Below, piece after piece: positions 15,343 through 21,013 of a stretch of DNA of 26,503 nt; within the stretch, counting starts at the first letter, position 1, and each line of letters starts with the position of its first letter. This stretch comes from a virus. The translations under genes were made by a program, and so were the position numbers. Location: positions 1-26,503 of the IMG/VR virus record IMGVR_UViG_3300035187_003154; one strand, 5' to 3'. The notes under the pieces are model-generated. The model was given only the letters and a program-made list of their open reading frames with translations. It was not told the DNA's origin and ran no database searches.

Positions 15343-15914
15343 ACCCCCACCCCCCGCCAGGTGAACACGCTGGCCTGCGCCAGGTGCGGGGTGTGCACGG
15401 CGCCTTTCTTGCGCACGGTCCACACGGCGAACTGGCTGATGCCGAGTTCTTTTGCCAGGGCCTGCAGCGTCGCCTTGCTGGCCAGGATGTGCGCGGCCAC
15501 CTCGGGCGTGACCTTGCGGCCGCGCTTGTCCCACATGGCGCGGCTGGCCTTGCGCTTGCTCAGCAGGCCCTTGACCTTGCCGCTCTTGGTCAGGTAGCGG
15601 CCGTGGGCGTGACGGTCGCCCGATTGGCAGTGGGCGGGGTTCACGCAGTCGGCCGATGTGCAGCACAGGCGCGCATACGCCACGTGCCCGGCCGGCAGAT
15701 CACGCCCGCGCGCCAGCAGCAGGGCGGCGCGGCGGCCGCGCATGATGTGGCCGGGCCTGGGCAGGGCGGGGTGCGTGACGTGCACCTTGGGCACGCCGTC
15801 GCACTTGCTCAGGCGCCAGTGCCAGCAGCCGGTGTCGTCGTCCACCACGCAGCGCAGGCGCAGGTCGTCCAGATCGCGGATGCCGCCCAGATACGTTCCG
15901 TGCTTGTGGGCCAT
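15339..15914 (-). CDS. HNH endonuclease (Cys-containing) with C-terminal HTH
   Basis: This 191-residue protein contains CWHWRLSKCDGVPKV near 30-44. It then has the nuclease core AGHVAYARLCCTSADCVNPAH (His77, Cys84/85, Cys90, Asn92, His95), the pattern of phage HNH enzymes with a zinc-stabilised loop. A basic linker follows (LLSKRKASRAMWDKRGRK). A C-terminal HTH (AAHILASKATLQALAKELGI, then SQFAVWTVRKKG) is of the type that gives homing nucleases their sequence specificity. A second, unrelated HNH gene lies three genes downstream. Starts at the ATG that overlaps the previous stop region. Confidence 0.8.
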   Translation of the reverse strand: MAHKHGTYLGGIRDLDDLRLRCVVDDDTGCWHWRLSKCDGVPKVHVTHPALPRPGHIMRGRRAALLLARGRDLPAGHVAYARLCCTSADCVNPAHCQSGDRHAHGRYLTKSGKVKGLLSKRKASRAMWDKRGRKVTPEVAAHILASKATLQALAKELGISQFAVWTVRKKGAVHTPHLAQASVFTWRGVGV

Positions 15915-16432
15915 CAGGCGGGTTCCTGCTCAAGCGGTTGCACCAGGCGCGCGGCGGGCTCGGCCCCGGCCAGGGCGCGGCGCACGCGGTGCTGCACGGC
16001 TTCACCGGCCGCGAAGCGCTCGGCCTGGGTGATGCCGCTCATCAGCTCCACCCAGCCGGCGCGCAGGGCGTGCAGGGCGGCCAGCTCGGCGGCACGCGCA
16101 GCACGCACGCCGGTGGCGCGCTGACGGTCCAGGATGGCTTCGCAGGCGTCTTGCGCGGCCTGCACCAGGCCGTGCGGGTCTTGCGCCTTGCGCATGCGCA
16201 CCAGCTCTTCCACCAGGTTGACCGCGTCGAAAATCTCGCGCCAGTGCGCCTGGCTGGCCTGGCCCCGGGCCACGGCGCGCACGGCGTCGTCGATGTCCAG
16301 GGCCCACTTGACCTGATCGTCCTGGCTGAGCCAGGACACGCCTTGGATGGCCACCAGGTGGGCCTCGGGATTCACCGGGCGGGGCCGGTAAGCCTTGCGC
16401 CGTGGGCGTGCTGAGCCGTGCCTGTGGGCCAT
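15914..16432 (-). CDS. Unknown early protein, helical
   Basis: This 172-residue protein starts with a basic tail (MAHRHGSARPRRKAYRPRPV) ending in NPEAHLVAIQG. This opening is familiar, from memory, in small phage proteins of Pseudomonas and Burkholderiales. The rest is Ala/Arg/Glu-rich helix with no clear motif. Basic N-terminus plus helical body could suit nucleic-acid binding. The ATG lies 13 bases after the DUF2303 stop. Confidence 0.65.
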   Translation of the reverse strand: MAHRHGSARPRRKAYRPRPVNPEAHLVAIQGVSWLSQDDQVKWALDIDDAVRAVARGQASQAHWREIFDAVNLVEELVRMRKAQDPHGLVQAAQDACEAILDRQRATGVRAARAAELAALHALRAGWVELMSGITQAERFAAGEAVQHRVRRALAGAEPAARLVQPLEQEPA

Positions 16433-16445
16433 CTGGCGCGCTCCC

Positions 16446-17246
16446 TCAGACCTTGATGCCGCCGTTGAGCACCTGCATGCCCAGCTCGGCCTCGATGGCC
16501 TTCCACACGAAGCTCAGCGCGTCTTCCAGCACCTTGTGCGGGCGCAGCAGGTCAAACCACATGGTCATCTTGCCGCCGTCCGCGATGCGGTAGCGCAAGC
16601 GGGCCTCCACGTGGTAACGGTCACCACCCTCGAACACCGCGATGCCCAGCGCGAAGGTTTCAGGCACCATCAGTCGGCCCTTGGCCGCCGTGCCCTCGAT
16701 GCTTTCCTCATAGGTGATCTGGTGCTGGCCGTTGGACAGGCGCAGGCCCGATGCAAAGTTGACCTTCTTCTTGGCCTCCAGGCTGCGGCTGATCTCCAGC
16801 ATGTCGGCTGCGGGCGGATCGGCCACATCGGGGAGGTTGTCCTCGATGAAGCGAGCGAAGTCTTCCTGCGTCATCTGCTTGCCGCTGGCGGCCGTCCAGG
16901 TCTGCCACTCGCGGCTGAGGGGACAGTCGAACGTGGCGCGGTCGTCACGCCAGCCCGCATCCACGGCTTGGTGGTCGTTCAGCACGGCCACAAAGCCGGG
17001 CTTGGGCGTGTGGGTGCCATACAGCCGCGTGCCTTCGGTCTTGCGGTCGGCCACGTAGGCCACGAAAGACTTCTGGTCCCGCAGCTCTACCGTGCCGGCA
17101 GTGCGCATGGGTTGGGGCAGCAGCTTTTCCAGGCTGTGCACGCTGGCGTTGGCGGGCAGCAGCACGAAGGGCGTTTCGCCGGCCAGGCGCACTTCGCCGG
17201 CCAGCATGCCGGCTTCCAGCGCGGCTTGGGTGTCGCAGTTCCCCAT
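16446..17246 (-). CDS. DUF2303 (YfdQ-type) family protein
   Basis: This 266-residue protein starts MGNCDTQAALEAGMLAG. It has the DUF2303 pattern: ALLNDH-like segment FVAVLNDHQ, CPLSREWQTWTAASGK, MTQEDFARFIEDNLPD, VNFASGLRLSNG and FALGIAVFEGGDRYHVEARLR (the last as a segment near 215-235). DUF2303 proteins are common in temperate phages and linked to early DNA metabolism; their activity is unknown. The internal start was chosen because it follows the upstream stop by one base, and upstream codons overlap that gene. The 112-residue partner gene directly upstream is the usual companion. Confidence 0.85.
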   Translation of the reverse strand: MGNCDTQAALEAGMLAGEVRLAGETPFVLLPANASVHSLEKLLPQPMRTAGTVELRDQKSFVAYVADRKTEGTRLYGTHTPKPGFVAVLNDHQAVDAGWRDDRATFDCPLSREWQTWTAASGKQMTQEDFARFIEDNLPDVADPPAADMLEISRSLEAKKKVNFASGLRLSNGQHQITYEESIEGTAAKGRLMVPETFALGIAVFEGGDRYHVEARLRYRIADGGKMTMWFDLLRPHKVLEDALSFVWKAIEAELGMQVLNGGIKV

Positions 17247-17247
17247 G

Positions 17248-17586
17248 TCAGGCACCCCCCGCCACGCGCTTGAGTTCGCCCGTGGCCTTGTCCACGGTGC
17301 GCAGGCCTTCAATCTGCATCTGGCGCGGGTCTTCGCGCGTCAGGTTGCCTTCGGGCGTGGCGAACAGGATGGTGGAGCCGCGCTCTTCCTTCGGCAGCTT
17401 CACGCGGATGTCGTCAAACACCTCGATCTGGCCGCCCTTGCCGGGCTTGAGTTGCAGCTCCAGCGTGAGCTTGCCGCTGCGCCCGGTGTCGGCGCACTTC
17501 TGCGTCAGCTCGTGCAGGGCCTTGGTGAGGTCTTCGCTCAAGGTGCCGAACCTCATGTGGTTCAGCGTGTCAGTAAACGGCTTCAT
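17248..17586 (-). CDS. Companion of DUF2303, unknown function
   Basis: This 112-residue protein starts MKPFTDTLNHMRFGTLSEDL. It has alternating strands in the middle (GKLTLELQLKPGKGGQIEVF; DIRVKLPKEERGSTILFATP) and ends near LKRVAGGA. Proteins of this type sit immediately upstream of DUF2303 genes in many phages, and the two are separated here by one base. A joint function is likely. The start has GAAGGAG about eight bases upstream, a strong ribosome site. A 69-base gap and a small hairpin precede it, so it may begin a sub-operon. Confidence 0.75.
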   Translation of the reverse strand: MKPFTDTLNHMRFGTLSEDLTKALHELTQKCADTGRSGKLTLELQLKPGKGGQIEVFDDIRVKLPKEERGSTILFATPEGNLTREDPRQMQIEGLRTVDKATGELKRVAGGA

Positions 17587-17655
17587 GCCAGTAACTCCTT
17601 CAGGTTGTGCAGGTTTCAGGCCTGCGGGTGGGGGAACAGAACAGGGCGGGTCATG
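17587..17655 (-). promoter_or_regulatory. Leader with small hairpin before the DUF2303 pair
   Basis: This is the longest gap within the leftward operon after its first genes. On the minus strand it contains GCAGG-(7)-CCTGC and then a strong ribosome site (GAAGGAG) before the ATG. No convincing -35/-10 pair was seen. It may be an RNA processing or partial termination site. Confidence 0.35.
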
Positions 17656-18333
17656 TCAGAAATACGTGAACCCGGTATGCGCAGCCGGGTCTGGCGCGCG
17701 CAGGCTCATCGGCTCACGCTCACCTATGCACCAGCTCGCCATGGCGCCGTCCAGCAGGCCGTGCAGGCCGGCGAAGTGCTCGCCGTGGTTGTGGATGTCC
17801 ACATCGGCCTGCAGCGCCAGCACCTGGGCCTCACTGGCGTGGCTGCGAACGGCTGCGGCCTGGCGGCGGTGCAGGCGGATGACCTTGCCGCCCACCTGGT
17901 GAATCCACCCGGCCTCATTGGCGAAGCGGGTGTCGCTGATGACGATGCGGTCATGAACGGCCGTCTGATCGCCACACCTCTGCCCAAACACCGGCAGGCC
18001 CAGGCGCAGCGCCAGGTGCCGCACCCACACGTCCCGGTGAAGCTGGCGGCCCACCTCCGTGCCCAGGGTCTGCATCAACGCACGCCCACTGACGCCCAGG
18101 CCGGGGATGGGCTGCTCTTTGTGGGCTCGCTCGGTGAGCCAGCGGTGGTCGATGCCGGCTTCTTCCAGCATGAGCAGGGCCATCGAGCGGATCGGGTCTG
18201 CGAACGATGCCTGCACGAAGCCGTAACGCTCGACCAGGTACGCCGCAGCGGTGTCTTTGCCGGCGCCAGCATGGCCGGCGATGCCGATGACGATGGGGTC
18301 GGGCAGGGGGTGGATGTGGTGGGCTGGTGTCAT
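17656..18333 (-). CDS. Deoxynucleoside monophosphate kinase (P-loop)
   Basis: This 225-residue protein has a P-loop GHAGAGKDT at 20-28 preceded by a beta strand (IVIGIAG). SFADPIRSMA near 43 and GRALMQTLGTEVGRQ near 83-97 follow, then DRIVISDTRFANEAGWIHQVGG near 128-150. This is the dNMP kinase family of phages (T4 gp1-like fold), which phosphorylates dNMPs to dNDPs to feed DNA synthesis. It often accompanies unusual nucleotides, but no modifying enzyme was found nearby. It is linked by an ATGA overlap to the gene upstream. Length and motifs are normal for the family. Confidence 0.88.
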   Translation of the reverse strand: MTPAHHIHPLPDPIVIGIAGHAGAGKDTAAAYLVERYGFVQASFADPIRSMALLMLEEAGIDHRWLTERAHKEQPIPGLGVSGRALMQTLGTEVGRQLHRDVWVRHLALRLGLPVFGQRCGDQTAVHDRIVISDTRFANEAGWIHQVGGKVIRLHRRQAAAVRSHASEAQVLALQADVDIHNHGEHFAGLHGLLDGAMASWCIGEREPMSLRAPDPAAHTGFTYF

Positions 18334-18701
18334 GGGCTGGTGGTGGGTTCGGGGGTTGTGGGGCGCAGGCTTTCAAAGCGCACGACATCGCCGGCGGGCG
18401 TCGACACGTTGACGGCCTCCAGGCCGCGCACGTTCAGGGTGTTGGCCCGGGCGCAGTAGGTGACGGCCTGCCCTGTCAGGCTGATTGGCGCATCGCGCAC
18501 CAGTTCCCGCCGCACCTCAGCGGCGAGGCGCTCGCCCGCTTCGCCGTGGCCACACCACAGCACGCCCGTGACGAACGGCGCACCCGGGCGCACCTGGCGC
18601 ATCTGCACGGTGACCACCACCTGTGCAGGCTGACCAGCCTCGGGCCCGGTGCTCAGGCCGTGATAGGTGCCGGCGACGTGGCCGATGAGGTGGCAGCTCA
18701 T
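18330..18701 (-). CDS. Unknown early protein, beta-rich
   Basis: This 123-residue protein starts MSCHLIGHVAGTYHGLSTG. It has several predicted strands (AQVVVTVQMRQVR; PFVTGVLWCGHGEAGERLAAE; LTGQAVTYCARAN) and a central helix. The strand-rich small domain following 'IGHVAG' loosely recalls single-strand binding OB folds, but conserved aromatic contacts cannot be confirmed, so no function is assigned. The start was chosen at the ATG that overlaps the previous stop. It is coupled to the dNMP kinase. Confidence 0.6.
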   Translation of the reverse strand: MSCHLIGHVAGTYHGLSTGPEAGQPAQVVVTVQMRQVRPGAPFVTGVLWCGHGEAGERLAAEVRRELVRDAPISLTGQAVTYCARANTLNVRGLEAVNVSTPAGDVVRFESLRPTTPEPTTSP

Positions 18702-18913
18702 ATCAGCGCCACCCCAATGCAGATGACCACCGCCGCCAGCACCACGGCCAGGAACGCCTGGCCGGCCAGGCGCAAGGTGCTCTTGTCCAGCGCCTTCTCG
18801 CAGGATTGAGGGCACGGGCAAGCCACGCGGCCTTGCTGGCAAGGCCCGGTGCAGCACCGGCTAACGTGGGGCAGGATGGTCGGCTCGGTGCCGTCTTGAA
18901 AGTGGTGCTCCAT
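18698..18913 (-). CDS. Cys-rich small membrane protein
   Basis: These 71 residues have an N-terminal Cys-rich part (CCTGPCQQGRVACPCPQSC, six Cys in 19 residues, about 20-38) and one C-terminal membrane helix (AGQAFLAVVLAAVVICIGVA). The Cys spacing could bind a metal on one side of the membrane. It is linked by ATGA to the gene downstream. No signal peptide; tail-anchored topology is likely. Function unknown. Confidence 0.68.
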   Translation of the reverse strand: MEHHFQDGTEPTILPHVSRCCTGPCQQGRVACPCPQSCEKALDKSTLRLAGQAFLAVVLAAVVICIGVALI

Positions 18914-18914
18914 G

Positions 18915-19097
18915 TCACGCGCTCCACCAGTGCACCAGGGCCAGCGCCAGGCCGATGCCGATGGCGCTGGCCAGAAGGACGGAGCCCACGCTGTCCATGC
19001 GGCGGCTGCCGCGCTCGATGGCGTAGGCGTTGCGCGGGTCAGCCGGGAAGGCTTCGGCCAGCGTGCGGGGGAACTTGCGGACGGTGGGGGCGCTCAC
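18915..19097 (-). CDS. Small membrane protein (60 residues)
   Basis: A GTG-started 60-residue protein: RTLAEAFPADPRNAYAIER in the N-terminal half, then a membrane helix (SVGSVLLASAIGIGLALALV) and HWWSA. From memory, the 'AFP.DP..A.AIE' pattern recurs in early proteins of temperate Proteobacterial phages. The GTG overlaps the stop of the first gene of the operon (GTGA). Its stop lies one base before the Cys-rich gene start. Confidence 0.7.
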   Translation of the reverse strand: MSAPTVRKFPRTLAEAFPADPRNAYAIERGSRRMDSVGSVLLASAIGIGLALALVHWWSA

Positions 19098-19234
19098 AGC
19101 AGCGCCTCCCCAACGGATGCCAGGGCGCGGGCAAAGCCGGTGGTGCGCTGGTGGCGCGCGGTGTGGCGGGCGTGCTCGGCCGCGTCAGCGGCCAGGGCTG
19201 CGGCCAGGGCCGCCAGGCTGGTGTGCAGGTCCAT
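19094..19234 (-). CDS. First gene of the leftward operon, 46 residues
   Basis: This very short gene reads MDLHTSLAALAAALAADAAE followed by HARHTARHQR and GFARALASVGEALL. It is amphipathic and helical, without a membrane segment. GAGG lies five bases before the ATG, and the presumed promoter is ~45 bases upstream. Its TGA overlaps the next GTG. As first gene after the operator-controlled promoter it is well placed to be made early. No family recognised. Confidence 0.6.
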   Translation of the reverse strand: MDLHTSLAALAAALAADAAEHARHTARHQRTTGFARALASVGEALL

Positions 19235-19282
19235 CGCATCCTCGGCCCCCCGCAGCGCGGTTGTCTTGGGGCTTGGGTGCGG

Positions 19283-19312
19283 ACTTTAGCAATTGCGAAT
19301 GATCGTAGTCAA
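19283..19312 (-). promoter_or_regulatory. Leftward early promoter (PL-like)
   Basis: On the minus strand: TTGACT (19312-19307), 18-base spacer, then TGC-TAAAGT with the -10 at 19288-19283 and an extended -10 TG. Transcription would start near 19276, about 42 bases before the 46-residue gene. The -10 is covered by an operator-like dyad shared with the rightward promoter. Confidence 0.65.
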
Positions 19313-19325
19313 TAGCAGACGCTAA
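19286..19325. promoter_or_regulatory. Left operators (two sites)
   Basis: TTAGCAATTGCGAA at 19286-19299 contains the perfect 8-bp palindrome GCAATTGC. A weaker copy lies on the minus strand at 19325-19312 (TTAGCGTCTGCTAT). The first overlaps the -10 of the leftward promoter and the second lies over its -35. The same consensus (TTAGCNAYTGCGAA) recurs twice on the other side of the repressor gene. Confidence 0.6.
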
Positions 19326-19442
19326 TTTTTTCGAGTGCGGATGTGCAACACGGCTGCGAAGCGACAAAAGGGGGGTGGCAATCTGCCCCGCCCCTTGGTG
19401 CATGCTTGTAACTTTTGGCCTATTGACCGGCCGGACGCGGCT
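19326..19442. other. Non-coding part of the immunity region
   Basis: This stretch separates the left operators from the repressor terminator. It contains a G-run (AAAAGGGGGGTGGC) and GCCCCGCCCC but no open frame with a ribosome site. No regulatory element was confidently recognised. Confidence 0.4.
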
Positions 19443-19470
19443 TAAAAAGATACACGCGGGCTAGACCGCG
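19443..19470 (-). terminator. Terminator of the repressor gene
   Basis: On the minus strand CGCGG (19470-19466), loop spanning the TAG stop, CCGCG (19459-19455), then a T run (TCTTTTTAA). A short GC stem followed by U-rich sequence fits an intrinsic terminator that would isolate the repressor transcript from the leftward operon. Confidence 0.55.
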
Positions 19471-19934
19471 TGGCTCGGCCCCGTCTTTGCTTCTGGCAAG
19501 CGCACGCGCAGCAGGCTCAAGATGGGCTCGATGTAGCTGGCATCCCCGCCAGACATGGCGCAGGCCCGCAGCAGGCCGCCCAGCCCTTCGCGGCGCTCAG
19601 GCTCGGGCACCTTGGCAAGTTCTTCGCACAGGGCCTCCAGCGCCACGCGCAGGGCCGGCCTGGGCATGTGGAAGGGCAGGGCCACTACCGCCTCGCGCGT
19701 CACAAGCCCTTCGCGGCCGTTGTCGTGGACTAGGTCCATCCAGCCTGCGGGCTTGCCTGCCGCCTGCTCAATGGCGCGGGCTGAGTCCTCGTGGATGTCC
19801 CGATGGCCGCCCTTCCATTGCGATATCTGCGCGGCACTCTTGCCCATGCGCTTTGCCAAGGCGCTAGGCCGACCCTCGAAAAGGTCCCGCAGGATCAGCA
19901 GCAGGTTCTGACGCCGAAGTTCACCGAGTTGCAT
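19461..19934 (-). CDS. CI-type repressor without a cleavage domain
   Basis: This 157-residue protein has an N-terminal XRE-type HTH: LRDLFEGRPSALAKRMGKSA then AQISQWKGGHRDIHEDSARA (about 15-55). The rest is helical (RPALRVALEALCEELAKVPE near 91-110). It is divergent from the Cro/YdaS-type gene and lies between matched operators, the standard place of the prophage repressor. Unlike lambda CI it has no S24 peptidase part: no Ala-Gly cleavage site or Ser/Lys dyad region, and the length is too short. RecA-driven self-cleavage is therefore not expected. The ATG at 19934 was chosen because the repressor promoter lies just upstream. Confidence 0.82.
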   Translation of the reverse strand: MQLGELRRQNLLLILRDLFEGRPSALAKRMGKSAAQISQWKGGHRDIHEDSARAIEQAAGKPAGWMDLVHDNGREGLVTREAVVALPFHMPRPALRVALEALCEELAKVPEPERREGLGGLLRACAMSGGDASYIEPILSLLRVRLPEAKTGPSHAV

Positions 19935-19943
19935 CGTTGAAGG

Positions 19944-19961
19944 TTAGCCACTGCGAACATA
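19944..19961 (-). promoter_or_regulatory. Repressor promoter (PRM-like) with operator
   Basis: On the minus strand an extended -10, TGC-TATGTT (hexamer at 19961-19956), lies ~21 bases before the repressor ATG; no good -35 was found. The operator-like site TTAGCCACTGCGAA (19944-19957, 12 of 14 with the left site) covers the start point and -10 edge. The repressor would thus limit its own synthesis. Confidence 0.55.
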
Positions 19962-19969
19962 GCAGGGGC

Positions 19970-19998
19970 TTGCGTTTTTAGTTCGCAATCGCTAAAGT
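19970..19998 (+). promoter_or_regulatory. Rightward early promoter (PR-like) with operator
   Basis: TTGCGT (19970-19975), 17-base spacer, TAAAGT (19993-19998). The 14-bp site TTCGCAATCGCTAA (19982-19995) overlaps the -10. The block from the operator to GTCCGC is an inverted near-copy of the leftward promoter block, with one difference in 21 bases. Transcription should begin around 20005-20007, at the ATG of the Cro/YdaS-type gene, making its message leaderless. Confidence 0.65.
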
Positions 19999-20006
19999 CC
20001 GCCCCC

Positions 20007-20291
20007 ATGAACCACTCGGCACTCATCGACCAGCTCGGCGGCGTTTCAGCCGTGGCCCGCATGACGGGCGTCAGCGCCCCCACGGCCCACGCCTACCGCC
20101 AGCGCGGCATCCCCGCAGAACGCTGCCCCGCCATCGAGCGCGCCACCCAGGGCGCCGTGGCCGTGGAAACCCTGCGCTCTGACGTGCAGTGGAGCCGCAT
20201 CCCCGACCCCGCCTGGCCCCACCCGGCCGGCCGGCCCGTAATCGACGTGGCGCGGCCGCAGGTGGCTGCGCAGGAGGAAGCTCATGGATGA
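20007..20291 (+). CDS. Cro / YdaS-type transcription regulator
   Basis: This 94-residue protein contains LIDQLGGVSAVARMTGVSAP then TAHAYRQRGIPAERCPAIER: a YdaS-type HTH in which 'GG-V-S-A-VA' starts the first helix and 'IPAERC..IE' closes the domain. ETLRSDVQW and the last ~25 residues are typical of this group. In temperate phages such proteins are the Cro counterpart that shuts off repressor synthesis after infection. The ATG lies only nine bases after the -10, and no ribosome site precedes it, so translation is probably leaderless. It overlaps the next gene by eight bases. Confidence 0.82.
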   Translation: MNHSALIDQLGGVSAVARMTGVSAPTAHAYRQRGIPAERCPAIERATQGAVAVETLRSDVQWSRIPDPAWPHPAGRPVIDVARPQVAAQEEAHG

Positions 20292-20472
20292 ACAAGCCGA
20301 AGTGAACAAGCCCGCGCCCATCTCAGTGGACGAGGCGAACCAGATCCGCGAAGCGGTGTGCGCCGCAGTGGCCGCGGGGCAGTGCGACAGCCCCGACTGG
20401 CTTGCCGGGTCGATGATCGACGCCTTCCGGCGGATCAACGCGGCTGTGGCGTCTGAGTCAAGCCCTGCATGA
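20284..20472 (+). CDS. Small unknown early protein
   Basis: This 62-residue acidic protein starts MDEQAEVNKPAPISVDEANQ, followed by a helical section (IREAVCAAVAAGQCD) and SMIDAFRRINAAVASESSPA. AGGAGG lies upstream of the ATG, inside the end of the regulator gene. Its last 38 bases overlap, in antisense, the 3' end of the leftward gene that follows. No family recognised. Confidence 0.6.
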   Translation: MDEQAEVNKPAPISVDEANQIREAVCAAVAAGQCDSPDWLAGSMIDAFRRINAAVASESSPA

Positions 20473-20611
20473 GCGCCATGAGGTACTTCGCGTCTTGCTC
20501 GCCCGACTTTTCGGGTGTGGCGGCGCCCCTGGGGCCATCCAGCGTGATGGCCTTGGCCTCCAGTGCGGCCTTCACCAGGTTGTATGCCGCCTGTGCGCTG
20601 ATCTTTTCCAT
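20435..20611 (-). CDS. Small leftward protein with structured leader (gene A)
   Basis: This 58-residue protein reads MEKISAQAAYNLVKAALEAK, then AITLDGPRG and EKSGEQDAKYLMALMQGLTQ. It is helical and soluble, with no known family. AAGGAGG precedes the ATG but its last bases fall in a stem that ends at the ATG. It is transcribed against the surrounding rightward early genes and converges with the 62-residue gene. The same leader type precedes the zinc-ribbon gene 180 bases further right. Codon use is like its neighbours. Confidence 0.68.
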   Translation of the reverse strand: MEKISAQAAYNLVKAALEAKAITLDGPRGAATPEKSGEQDAKYLMALMQGLTQTPQPR

Positions 20612-20675
20612 GCCTGCCCTCCTTGGGCTCGATGCGGTTGTAGGGACTTGCATCGTAGACCAGGGCAGGGCAGGC
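20612..20675 (-). ncRNA. Structured 5' leader of gene A (two-stem RNA)
   Basis: On the minus strand GCCTGCCCT (20675-20667) pairs perfectly with AGGGCAGGC (20620-20612), which directly abuts the ATG and includes part of the ribosome site. Inside lies a second stem, CGATGC (20655-20650) with GCATCG (20635-20630), enclosing the loop AAGTCCCTACAACC. The same design precedes the zinc-ribbon gene with different stem sequences. Confidence 0.7.
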
Positions 20676-20722
20676 GCCCTTTTCGGATGTGCGGGCGGAA
20701 CTCAGCCTGCGCAGGAGGCTTG

Positions 20723-20995
20723 ATGGCCACCGCCCCCGACTGCACCCTGCGCCTGACCATGGACGCGGACGCCGTCCTGGCTGAGCTGCAGCTACTTGTT
20801 GAGGCGGCTGGCCGTCTTCCCAAGCTGTGCCAGGCTCTGCTCGACCTTGGCGACCTCTCGGCGGATTTTTCCTGGGTCCAGCGCGATGTCGCCACGGCAC
20901 CGGGGGCAGGCGAGGTTTGTCTTGTTCTTCAACTGCCCGAGCGTGTGCGTGAACTTGCCGCGGCAACTCGGGCAGGTGAGTTCGATGGCGTGTGA
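20723..20995 (+). CDS. Unknown rightward early protein
   Basis: This 90-residue protein starts MATAPDCTLRLTMDADAVLA, then a helix (ELQLLVEAAGRLPKLCQALL), RDVATAPGAGEVCLVLQLPE and a final helix. The arrangement (strand, amphipathic helix, 'TAPGAGE', strand, helix) looks like a small phage family I recall, without known function. A strong AGGAGG lies four bases before the ATG. However, 204 of its 273 bases are antisense to the zinc-ribbon gene. Third-position composition turns less GC-rich in that overlap, so this gene is the less secure of the pair. Confidence 0.5.
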   Translation: MATAPDCTLRLTMDADAVLAELQLLVEAAGRLPKLCQALLDLGDLSADFSWVQRDVATAPGAGEVCLVLQLPERVRELAAATRAGEFDGV

Positions 20996-21013
20996 GTCCA
21001 GATTGAGCTTCAT
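20792..21013 (-). CDS. Zinc-ribbon protein with structured leader (gene B)
   Basis: This 73-residue protein starts MKLNLDSHAIELTCPSCRGK and holds two CPxC knuckles (Cys14/Cys17 and Cys36/Cys39) around LGQLKNKTNLACPRC. A basic helical tail (GKIRREVAKVEQSLAQLGKT) follows. This is the layout of small YnfU-type zinc-binding proteins. Such ribbons bind nucleic acid or polymerase, but the target is unknown. AGGAAGGG precedes the ATG within the leader stem. It is transcribed leftward against the early operon and overlaps the 90-residue rightward gene. Confidence 0.75.
   Translation of the reverse strand: MKLNLDSHAIELTCPSCRGKFTHTLGQLKNKTNLACPRCRGDIALDPGKIRREVAKVEQSLAQLGKTASRLNK

Noticed and set aside
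17656-18333. dNMP kinase as evidence for modified phage DNA
   Set aside because: No nucleotide hydroxymethylase, glycosyltransferase or similar gene was found in the window. The kinase alone only implies dNTP supply.
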